Of a DNA stretch of 64,000 bases, positions 54,061 through 64,000 are shown piece by piece. Source of the DNA: Macquaria australasica. Taxonomy: Eukaryota > Chordata > Actinopteri > Centrarchiformes > Percichthyidae. Every line of letters begins with the position of its first letter. Within the stretch, counting starts at the first letter, position 1. Under the pieces are notes generated by a model. That model searched no databases. It saw nothing but the letters and a program-made list of their open reading frames with translations, and was not told the origin of the DNA. The stretch is taken from contig SEMN01000573.1 of assembly GCA_005408345.1 (NCBI GenBank), forward strand, positions 186,001-250,000, read 5' to 3'. A program made the position numbers and the translations under genes.

Positions 54061-57000
54061 CACATTACTATACCATAGGTTTGGGCCACAACAAGCCCTC
54101 ATGGTCAAACCTGTTGCTATTGAACCATACACATGTGTCTACCATGTAATGAATATTGCCAGGCATCCCAGATATCTAAGTGTACAAGAGCCCTTGGGAA
54201 ATCCCTTGATTCCCCTTAATTATCTTTCATCTGTTCCCTCAAGGTAGCATGGTATTCTAAGTAGAGAGGATGAAAGGAGGTCCTAATCTATTGTAATAAA
54301 CAGAAAAGCCACACAGAGGATTTGGCCTTCTCAAATTGAAGGGAATGACCTAGTTGTGATGACAGCAATATCTCAGACTGCTGATGAAGGTGACCTACAC
54401 TTTAAGGAATCCTCCAGTGGGACATCTTTACATTCCTGGTCGATTACTTTATAATGTGAACACCATATTTCTACATTTTACCTGGCAATCATCCATCATT
54501 GCAAGTGTTTGCTACTGTTGTTCACTGTTTGATACATAAGTCTTTGTAAGACTAATGTTATCTGTTTTAGGTGATAATGTCACCTTTTTTTTCTAGATGA
54601 AAATATGAATTCTCATGAATTATCATTTTGCATTTATTTTGTATCCACTTGTGGTGCAGAGCAGGTATAATACGCAGACAGGACTCACTGTAGGCAAAAC
54701 AATAAGGAAGAAATGTAAGTAAAATACATTTAGAAGAGGAGTGGGGCACTCGAGAACATACTAGAAAAGCAAACAAACACGACAAGGGGGAAAAAAAGAG
54801 AGGGTGGGGTATTGAGATGAAGAAGGGTGGAGTTGTGGTAGTGAGATAAGTGTAAGGATGAGAGCCCTGAGAATTTAGTCTCAGGATGCAGAGCAGATAT
54901 GATAAGAGGATGCTACAGTCGAGTTTCACAGTAACAGAGCTGATTTCCTGGAGGTTGTGTGTCTCTTAGTCTTTCTCAGAAACAATGGTACCTCCTTACA
55001 TTTGCAAAGTAAACGCACACCACCCTGGGCACACACAGTTGCCATGGAGCAGCATGGTGATGTTGTTGTTGGTATTGGTAACCAGGCTTGGCGGGAGATT
55101 ACAACGCAGGCTGTATGAGTCATACAGAGAGAGTGAATTGCCTATCATTCCCTGCCTACAGACTGTAGATAGACAGTAGAGATGATGAAATGATGCACCA
55201 GTCTTTATATTAGTGTTCACATCACAATTTTACTGTGACAGCTAGCTATAGTTACCATAGTGACAAGCTGTAATTACATGCTGTGGTTGTATGGAAATTG
55301 TGCGGATTCTTTGAAGTATGATGCCTGACGATGTGCTTACCATAAGATTTCGTAATGCAATGAATAATCTTGCCTAAACCCTCATGATTTGCATCTAATT
55401 TACATGCAAATTACTGACAAATACCAAAAAATCCAACAGGTTTGAACAATACCCTGTACCTCAGCGTTGTAATAATTAACTGATAAAATGTAACCTTAAC
55501 AGTCACACAAGAATAAACACTTATGAAAGACCAACAAACATAACACACTTGTAAATGTCAGCCACCAATGCTGAACAGAGTAAACGGGGCCAGATGGCAC
55601 TGACAACACACTACCGGCATGGGCAGCAACCGGCGCTGAGAACACTTAAAACAAAATGAGACGTGACCAGGAAACAGGCTCTTAAACACATAGGTCAACT
55701 TGTCACACTGTGTTACTACTGCTGCAAAGCTGCATCCACAAGACTTCAACACATGCTGCTTGCTCTGCCAGGATGTGTCCACTTTTTCCTCCAGGACTCC
55801 GTGCTGACCGTGTTTACTAAAGGGTAGTTGGAGTGCCACCATGCATCATGTAGAGGTGAAGGCCATATGGTGCGTGATGTACTACCGTGTGTACACGTAA
55901 TCTGCTACACTGTTCCACTTCAAGGAAGCTTACTGGAGTGTTTGTAGGCTGTGGTCAGATCAGCCACAATGTAGGGCAGCGTGCTTACATAAGCTGCTGT
56001 ATAGTGAAAAAAAGAGCTCACGTTGTCTATTAAACAACGACTGGAAAGAAATGTTTCATTTTGTCTTGCAGACCGCAGAAGAAAATATTTTCTGTGATTT
56101 TTTTTTTTTCAGTATTTACTTGCCAGGACAGTTACACAACATTGTATCTGCTGCATTTATGTTTGCATTTGCATGTCATGTTCCATTTAAATCTTGGAAC
56201 TGCCTTTCTACGTGATGTCTCAGCATGGTGTTTCTGTCATACACCACATAACACTGTCAATCCTTACATCAGTCCACTGCTGTAATATATAATAAGCGAG
56301 TTAAGGGAGTTCTGTTCTCTGAATGTGATCTACACCAAAACAGAAAAAGAAAGAGAAAGTTGTCTTGTTGGCCATGTGAGCAGACATATGCCTCAGTGAC
56401 TGCAGGCTATGAGTCTAGCTGCTTCTCTGCTTGTGTAGTTGTTATTACCTAATTACCCATCCATTCCTCCAAAACTAAAGCGACCGAAACTACAACCTCT
56501 TTTACAAACCCTATATTTTTCTCAAGCCAACCACAGTAACCCTGTTGTGTGTTCAGTGCTAGACATTACCCTTGTGTGTTTACATACCCATCTGTTTGCA
56601 GTCAGACATGACACACACAGGCAAAGACCTGCTCAAGGGCATGCACTTTGACAAGTGTATCTGTTGCATAACTAATGGTATGCCAAGCAGCAGGCTCACA
56701 TATTCATATTCGTCTTACTGGAGCAGGTGTTTTCTGTTTGGTTAAGAAAATGCCTGTTTGCGTCATTAAGACTTGTATATGTATATTGCCTGTTCACATA
56801 CTGCTTGTTTAAGAAAATGTGACGACTTATATAAGACAATGCACGAGGGAAGAAAACAGTATACAGTTGTGTAATCACTGATTAATTCTTATCAGGACCA
56901 TACGTATATACACTGGTGGCTGACAACATGAGGGTCAACTGATAAAAACAGAGAGATATTCTTAATTGATTCTAACACTATCAACCTTTGTTCCTGGAGG

Positions 57001-57618
57001 GAACTGTTATATAAAATGTATTTTTCTAAAAAAAACAACAACAAAAAACTGCGTTTTGTTCCTTCTACTGCAGGTGAATTCACACATACAGTTTGAACAC
57101 AGACACCCACACATTCACAGTAATGCCAACACTTCCTAGTATGAGCAACTTTGGAGCCACTGTATTCTGCCGGCTGAGACATCTGAAGCTTCATGTTACT
57201 AATAGCTTTTGCATGTGGGTCAATCCCATACATTGTTATCACTGCTGCTGCATAATAAAAACTTCTAAGTGCTGACAGTGAATATCCAACCAGTATCAAC
57301 AAACGCCAGAATCGACTGTGTCTGGAGATATATAACTGAAATTCAGTCATGATTAATTAATCATTAGCTTTATCACAGCCCTACTCTGGGTGCTGATAAA
57401 CAACACTTTGCATGTAGATCATGTTGCTAAATGAATAAGTGAGTGAACTGAATAGTGATGCTTAGTAATGCTGGTTTATAAATTCAACTAGCATATTGAT
57501 GCAAGCCATTAGAATAAAAGCAGCAAGCATTTATTGTAGCTTTGCTAGTGTGTTTATGCAAACAAAAAGACATGCATGTATGTCTTTATAGGTGTGTATA
57601 TTTCTCCTTGTGTTTGCG

Positions 57619-57622
<4 letters not shown>
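54061..57622. other. unique non-coding sequence
   Basis: About 3.5 kb without a supported gene. It contains the 16-bp palindrome ATGATTAATTAATCAT at 57349-57364. Confidence 0.5.
57349..57364. promoter_or_regulatory. 16-bp homeodomain-type palindrome
   Basis: ATGATTAATTAATCAT is a perfect palindrome containing overlapping TAAT/ATTA cores, as bound by homeodomain dimers. Only the sequence symmetry is observed. Confidence 0.3.

Positions 57623-57654
<32 letters not shown>
57623..57654. repeat. (TG)16 microsatellite
   Basis: A pure TG tract of 32 bp. Confidence 0.97.
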
Positions 57655-57656
<2 letters not shown>

Positions 57657-58906
57657 AGAGAGATTTAAACATCTATTTTCAAACCCATGTGATCGTTGTT
57701 ATGTTAGAGTTACATCAGGCACAACATGTGCTCCATTAAACTCTGACTTGGAGCAAAAGGGGGACTCTAGTCTTGCAGATCTGAAACATATTCAGTGTGA
57801 GTTGGATCGACATCACACAGCATACAGCATATAGTTGTATTTGTGTTCATGTCTGTGTACAGATAACATTGGAATGCTGAAAGTCGATACAATTTCATGC
57901 TTTAATGTCATTCATAAAATGGGTCTGTACTTGACATTGACTAATTAGTCTCATGTCAGACTACATATGCAATGACAGTCAGAGTGTATGTCTATATATC
58001 TGAGTCAGTGCACTGTATAAAGATATGTGTGGTGTTTTGAGTGGGTGCACTGTATTTACATAGAAGCACTGCATTATAGTCGCCCACTAACCAAATACTA
58101 GATATGACTCAACCTCTTGGTTTACATTTTGAAATGAGCTCATTGCTCTTCCTGTTTGATAATAGGCAGCCAATCCTCCTATCTGTAGAGCAGATCATCC
58201 CAGGAGACCACTTGAAGTGGATCTGTGGTTTACTCCACTCTGTACGTCTGTCTGCACTTACAAGGAGAGGAGGTGAAGCGAGTCCAGTTGTTGATGAAAC
58301 ACACCCTGGAAAATGAGAAATCATCTTGGGACGAACACATATACCAGTGTTTGGGTTCCTGGGGTGAGCTATTTTAGGACTAATGAGTCAAACAGGGATG
58401 AGCCCTCATTTCCTTTCATTTCTCACATCTCTCTGTCGCCAACAATGTTTGTGTGTCTCAGCTTGCTTTTATTCCCATGGTAACAGTGGTAGAGGGAAAC
58501 CCATAATCAAGAGACAGAATCTGACTAAGAAATTCCTTGTCTGCTCACGACAGCAAACCAGCAGCAACCCAGAATAGAAGCGACTGAGCCCCAAGGCTTG
58601 GTTTGTTCTCTCATGTACTGAAGCACAGAGCGGGAAGGGAGCAAGTGGAGGTGTTGAGATGTTGTATTTAACAGTGACAATTGGATATGATTCAATCAAA
58701 CACTTTTTCCCAGGCCTTGAACAGAGGGAGAAATAAAAAGAGAGGGAAGTGGGTCACGCCCATGGTCAGCTGTGGAAATCCAACTCAGCACAGATGTGTG
58801 TCACCAGGAGTCCTGGCACGGCTTCTCTGGACAAAGTTGATACACACTCAGTGCCTGGTGGCTATTGTCCAAAGTGTGTCGGTAAGGCCTGTGCTGGTGC
58901 CCAGAA
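57655..58906. other. unique non-coding sequence
   Basis: No exon or transposon was recognised before the palindrome. Confidence 0.5.
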
Positions 58907-58974
58907 ACAGTGTAATTCCACTTAGGCTCATTAAAACATGCTTGTTTTAATGAGCCTAAGTGGAATTACACTGT
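58907..58974. repeat. perfect 32-bp-arm palindrome with 4-nt loop
   Basis: The arm 58907-58938 (ACAGTGTAATTCCACTTAGG and 12 further bases) is followed by the loop TGCT (58939-58942) and then by its exact reverse complement 58943-58974. All 32 positions pair, and the base pair outside the arms does not match. It is not a simple-sequence tract and lacks TIR-like ends or a clear target duplication. Any transcript across it, on either strand, would form a 32-bp perfect hairpin. Confidence 0.97.
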
Positions 58975-61900
58975 GGATTATCTTCATTACTGCAATGAAC
59001 CTATGATGAATAAAATCAAGCTCATACTGTGCCCATGATCAGGTGTCTGTTATGCAATAATCTATGCAAATGCAGTGGATTTATTTAATCTGCTATAACC
59101 CTGGAGTATAGTTAAAACCAGGATGTGTGCAGCTGTCTAAATAGCCGGTGAGGCCTTGAAGCAGTCAGGGAGGGCAAATCCCCTCTGCGTGCCGCTACGG
59201 GGGAATCTGCAAAGCTGCAGTCTGCATGGGAAAAAGAGATGTAACAGTACACAGTACATAAATGTAGCACCATTTTTTCTTGTAGAAGTTTACATGTAAT
59301 CTCCTGACTGTAAAATCCACAAATAACAATTTACAGATTAGGCCATGAGGCCTCTTTTGGTATAATTTACACTGCTGCTATTCCATACCGAAATGAAACA
59401 AAAACATGCCATGGGTGCATTACTGAGCTTCACTTTTGTTTTACACAAACCTCTTTCTTTGAGGACGTATTACTGTAAACTGCAACAGAAAATAGTAATT
59501 AAGATGCCTATTTGCAATATTTGTATCAACAAAGCTGTTGTGTCAGGTGTGGATGCTTCACTCCCTACAAGAAGTAATTAAAACTTGAGAAATAGCTACT
59601 GATTCCCAAAAAGCAGTGAGAGCTATGTCCACAAAAAGATGGATCGTGCAGTGTTAGATCACCGTGGTGTACTTCATAAAATCATCAAAGACTGGCATGA
59701 CTCTGCAATGTGCAATTTAATGTACTGGTGTCACAGTACAGGACTTGTGGGTTTTAAAGGCCTTCAATTTGAAGAAATTAACCTGCCACTCTTGTTTTGG
59801 GCCACCAACATGCAAAACACTAGTGAGGTTTAAAATTAACCTATAGCATTTTCTAAATTACAGATCATTGCCTTTCTTAAGAGAACATTTATCCCTGCTA
59901 GATCAACAGACCAAAACCCTGGAGGAAGCATTGGGTGCTCTCCCCTGCAGAGAATTCTGGGATTTCCCTCAGCTCCAGACCACCAGATGTTACATCAGAA
60001 AGGTAGACACGTGTTGACTGAACTCCTTGTGGTGGGGAACGATGGCACACAGCACAGTATAGATTGTTTTCAAAAGATTCTTGTTTTGAAAAATATGAAC
60101 CAAAAATAACGTGCTGTCCTGCTGCTGCGTTCATATGAAAAGATCAGCAGAGCCACAGAGACAAGGTGTCTTTTCTTTCTTTATGTTTGTTGATTTGCTC
60201 TCCCCACTCTGACTCCTGAAACCCCCTGAAGGGAAAAGAAGAGAGAGCACAGCAAGGCCTCTGAATTTTATATTGTGTTTATTTGGCTTTTAGACGTATT
60301 AGTTTAAGAGTATCTCTGAAGTTTGCAACCCTACACACTATGTGAACTTCAAGCTGAAGTCTTACCTAAGGTCATTTCAAAACTCTAGATGTGGAGCTTA
60401 CAGCCTGGAAATGTGTTCAGCAAAGCAGTTACATTCTGACATTTCTAAATTAATTTTTTTTTTATTCTTTCACTTCACAGTTTTTCAGTTTGACATCTGG
60501 TGTTATAAAGCAAAATAAAATACATTTTAGATTACAGTAGCAGTGTAATCTTCATGCTTATCCAGATCTATGACAAATGATTACTAAACAGGGCGTGCAA
60601 TTTGTCAGTGGCATGACGCAACATTTAAAAATGCTGTACTGCTGAATATATCTAATGATCGCCACCGCAACATTATGTTCCACCAGTTACGTTTCACATC
60701 AAGCAAATGTTTGTAGCTAGCTAATGAGATAACAGCCAGAATTAGTCATTTTACACCTATATGGCCAATGAATATCAATGTAAAAATGAATGTTAATGTG
60801 GCACTACAATGCGTCAGTCTACCATCAGCAGTATTAGCAACATGCCATCCAGGATCGTATTTGTTGATATTGTGACCAAAGCAAACACTTTACTTGTTCA
60901 CTTTGCTGCCTTTTTGTTTGTTTGTTAAGACAAAGCTACATTTCACAAATAGTCAGCCAGTGACTCATCCTGGTTTACGCAATGGGACTCTTTAGCCACC
61001 GTTTGACATTATCAGACAACTATCAGTGCCTCTCAATGATGCAGTCACAGCCAGTATGAACAGCCTCCACTGTTGTATTATGAAGGCACTCCTACATGGG
61101 TAGAGTCCAGTGCCATTTTCAACAAGGATGACATTCTCTGTCTGTGCACACTGTGAACACATTTGGTCTATAGCGTGACAACGTTGCACCAAATCCCATC
61201 AGCATCTTCGGTGTAGGTCATGGGAGAGGAGTTTTCATGAGGATTCTGAGTGTGTTGGATTCTGCATCTCAATTTAGATTTGGCAATTAGTTATATGGTG
61301 GATAGTAAAAGAGCTGTAAAGTTGATGAGAAATTACACTCGCTACTGCTCAGACTTACAAACAAACACACAAACCCTTTACTGTGCACGTGTTGTATCCC
61401 AGACTTTCTGCCGATTCAGCAGCTGTTTTCATTGACTAGCTTTATAGGTATATAAATGGGATGCATGTTAGTGTGTTTAGGACTTTGAAACTTTGAGGCT
61501 GTTTGAGTTAAATCCTAAAGGCATGGTGTCATCTTTTAGAATCTGTTGTATTGCTCTCCACAACCAGCAAAATAATTTAGATGGAGGTATAAAACTCCCC
61601 ATGCATTCTATATCAAATTAAACCAGAATGTTTACCCCTTTCATAGTGACATTAGGTATGCATATAAACAGGGTCAATTAACTGCAGCAGACTTCAGGAC
61701 ATGCTTTTAAAAGTGAAAGATTTACAACACAGTGTTACCATCAGGGTGTTCAAGTCTTCAAGTTAAACAAACAGAATACAGATGAGTGTTCTGCCACCAA
61801 ATCGTCAATGTGCACACATTTATGCTGCATATGTATGTGTGTGTACATGCTTGTGAAGGTTTGGGTGTTGGGTTAAGTGCTGCACAGGACTGGCTCTTCA

Positions 61901-62622
61901 GCACCATGGGAAAGTGTCGCAGTTATTTACAAATGAACGTATTTGCAGTGATAAGCACATTTGAGCGCCTTACACGGGGTCTTAGTAAGCTGTAAACTTT
62001 GCTCTGATCCACTTTCAAGTTTTGGATCAGATTATGCACAGACGCACAGAATATTGGGAATGAACTCCTATGTGCCAGCATGTAATTACTGGTCCCCAGC
62101 AGCAGTGATGCTCAAATCCATATCAGCTGCTTAACATCCTATGAAGTAGTCAGAATTTTTGCCTTACTTATGAAATTAACTTGATTAGTTTTACAGAGTA
62201 ATTCCTGTCTAAAAGCCTGATCTGGACCACTGAAAGTCAACATAATTTGTATATAATTTGTAGCAGCTACATACAGTATCCATCCCCCATATGTATGTAT
62301 TTCATTGACAGGAAAAGGTGGCGAGACATGATTTGTTAAGCTTTCCGTCATCAGTGATGAGTCAAGAATGAGAAGAACTGTGTGTGCAGTGTGGCGGGAC
62401 AAGAGAGAAACTGACCTCTGCTCTGGTAAATGGATTATTATAGTTTGGGGGCCAATACTGGGGGCAGTAATTCTAAATCCAACTACTTATAAAGTTTGAC
62501 CAGAGTAATGGCGTGAAGAACTATTACAGGGACACTGGAGAAAGACAAAAATGAGCCAAGTTATGAAACCATGACCTTAATCTGTCTATTGTATTTGTGT
62601 TATATAGAAAAAATACACTCAC
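58975..62622. other. unique non-coding sequence
   Basis: About 3.6 kb. The plus frames at 59393-59581 and 59639-59833 and the minus frame at 62139-62402 were examined and not recognised. No complete repeat was identified. Confidence 0.45.
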
Positions 62623-62710
62623 CCAAGTCCACCCTGCATAGGCGCCCCTCAAACACATTTGACCTAACAATGGTCAGCAGGAATGTTCTCTCATCTGTGA
62701 TCCACGTGAC
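62623..62710 (-). CDS. candidate internal coding exon, 88 bp, unrecognised protein
   Basis: On the minus strand TTTGTTTTCAG (acceptor AG at 62712-62711) is followed by 88 bp and then GTGAGT, an excellent donor (GT at 62622-62621). Only one of three frames is open; the other two meet stops early. The open frame gives about 29 residues starting VTWITDERTF and ending RLCRVDL, with mixed amino acid composition and no low complexity. The exon begins in phase 0 and ends in phase 1. I could not place the peptide in a family. If real, the host gene runs right to left and much of the window is intron or downstream flank. A chance match is possible because no partner exon of compatible phase was found. 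Confidence 0.5.
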
Positions 62711-63035
62711 CTGAAAACAAACCAACTGAGCCAGAGATTAGTGTGAGGTTAACATGCAACACGTGAATGAATGTAGGTTAGTTCATCCACCACTAAAGAA
62801 TGTCACATGTCATAACTTTAAGTGGAAGTGTAAAAGTGTTTTCCTGGCATCCTGTTTGGATTCTTTCCAGAATTAACACATTTACAACTACGGTATGTAG
62901 CTCACATGTCTCAAATTGCTAAAGGAAAACAAGATATCCACCTTAATAGGACAAAGAAAAAATCTAAGACAAACAAATTGTGATCCCCATAAAATCACAA
63001 CTTGTCATTGGATTTAACAAGCAAGATATGATTTA
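62711..63035. other. unique non-coding sequence (intron side of the candidate exon)
   Basis: It contains the pyrimidine tract and branch region expected upstream of the minus-strand acceptor. The part beside the next repeat (about 63010-63035) resembles that repeat. Confidence 0.4.
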
Positions 63036-63300
63036 AGAGTATTTCCCAAAAGCCCCACTATTCCCTTAAAGGTGCTTAAGCTAGAGATTAAACAAACAAG
63101 ATATAACGTGATAAGATTTTGTTTTCTTTGTTACCTTTGGACAGATCTAAGCTAGCTGTTTCGCCCCGCTTGCAGTCTGTCTGATAATCTAAGATAACCA
63201 TCTCTTGGCTCTAGCTTCATATTGGTATCTTTTCATCTAACTCTCGGAAAGTTAGCAAATGAGAGTATTTTCCAAAATGCCCAACTATTCCTTTAATGGT
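63036..63300. repeat. percomorph MITE-like repeat fragment flanked by direct repeats
   Basis: Phrases such as AACAAACAAGATATAACGTG, GCTAGCTGTTTC, TTTGGACAGA and CATCTAACTCTCGG occur in the order remembered for an abundant percomorph repeat. The sequence AGAGTATTTCCCAAAAGCCC with its continuation (63036-63073) is repeated directly at 63262-63300 with few changes. Part of 63016-63030 (AACAAGCAAGATATGA) resembles the internal AACAAACAAGATATAA motif. This suggests two overlapping partial copies in tandem, not LTRs. Confidence 0.6.
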
Positions 63301-64000
63301 ACTTATGAATTTCAAATAATATAAAGCTGCAAATTAAATGCTGTGAGCCACAAAACCCACCATCCCATGTTGCTTACACATTCAGAAAAAATGAATAAAC
63401 TTCACAATACTTATTCTGAAATAATGTTTCAACCTGTATATAAATCTGGCCAAAAATATACTGTACATGTAGATGACATTCATCAAAATATGTGAAGTTA
63501 CTAAGTAGAAATACATTTGCAAAACCGTGTACATGTGCCAACACAAGGGTTGGAGAAAATAAGAGAAACTCCTGACAATATAATGTAACACAAGCTTATA
63601 ATATCCTCATGAATGATTGCACTGAGTCACCAAGAATCCCAGTATTTTCTGAGAAGAGATGGTATCGCGCTCAGACACAGAGGATTCATCTTCAGCAGAT
63701 ACAGGAAACAGCTGGGGCCTAAGCTAGCAGAGCTCTACCTCCACGTTATAAGGTTAACCCACTCTTCAGTGGCTGACTGGTGCTTTGACAGCTGAGAGGA
63801 AATGATTCTGAAGTAGGCTGGTGATCCTTCCTGTCCAACTTACAGGCCCCACAAGGGAGAGGGAGAGAGAGCAGTTTGTCTTGTCAGTGAGCCAGAATAG
63901 CTTTCCCTCAGGAAACTCCTTGAAAACGCACAGTCAGACCTGAATAGTGCTTTGTGAGTCCCACACTGCAGCTGAGGCAGCACCAGGAAAAGCCAGGAGG
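63301..64000. other. mostly unique sequence; possible esterase-like fragment
   Basis: A plus frame at 63613-63795 contains FLRRDGIAL followed by a basic stretch. This faintly resembles the C-terminal 'DG-x-H-L' block of SGNH esterase domains found in some fish retroelements, but with Ala instead of the catalytic His. The evidence is too weak to call a gene. The rest is unremarkable. Confidence 0.25.

Noticed and set aside
63739..63791. 53-bp minus-strand exon-like segment with one open frame
   Set aside because: Its end phase is incompatible with the 62623-62710 exon and its signals are moderate; probably chance.

Overview
The window looks like intergenic or deep intronic DNA from a teleost fish, most likely a percomorph. 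This rests on its texture: AT-rich and CpG-poor, many (CA)n/(TG)n, (AG)n, (AT)n and TCTG microsatellites, and dispersed repeats recognised from memory as common in teleost genomes. No prokaryotic features (operons, ribosome binding sites, long ORFs) are present. The longest open frames are under 160 codons. Nearly all are chance frames, many running through microsatellites, so they are not annotated as genes.

Layout. 1-8.3 kb holds a tandem repeat rich in nuclear-receptor half-sites (1.3-1.9 kb), an intact non-autonomous hAT element with an 8-bp target duplication (3.3-3.7 kb), two long-TIR MITE-like elements (6.1-6.6 and 8.1-8.3 kb) and a doubtful minus-strand exon at 7.6-7.8 kb. 8.3-15.3 kb is mostly unique and has segments that look like conserved non-coding elements, interrupted by a teleost dispersed repeat at 12.8-13.3 kb. 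15.3-16.8 kb is a 1.45-kb hAT-like element with an 8-bp target duplication. At 17.2-17.95 kb lies a broken gene fragment with a CxC-type cysteine cluster like that of KDZ (Zisupton-like) transposases. 18-30 kb is unique sequence with microsatellites, an iterated 'TTTTTCAGTTACAAATC' minisatellite at 19.4 kb and a compound (TG)n(AG)n tract at 26.3 kb. 30.3-30.7 kb carries the degraded 5' half of a Tc1-like transposase gene.

30.8-44.3 kb is largely unique, with a TATA promoter-like sequence at 39.9 kb just upstream of (AT)33. A nested-hairpin MITE lies at 44.3-44.7 kb. 52.8 kb has a possible plus-strand microexon, 53.8 kb a dispersed repeat, and 58.9 kb a perfect palindrome with 32-bp arms and a 4-nt loop. 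At 62.6 kb is the best candidate for a host exon: 88 bp on the minus strand with strong splice sites and only one open frame. 63.0-63.3 kb is a further teleost repeat fragment flanked by a direct repeat.

No multi-gene system was found. The most noteworthy items are the perfect 32-bp palindrome, the repeat-borne consensus estrogen and retinoid-type response elements, the single-frame 88-bp exon and the KDZ-like pseudogene. Family names for repeats come from memory of sequence patterns and were not checked against a database.
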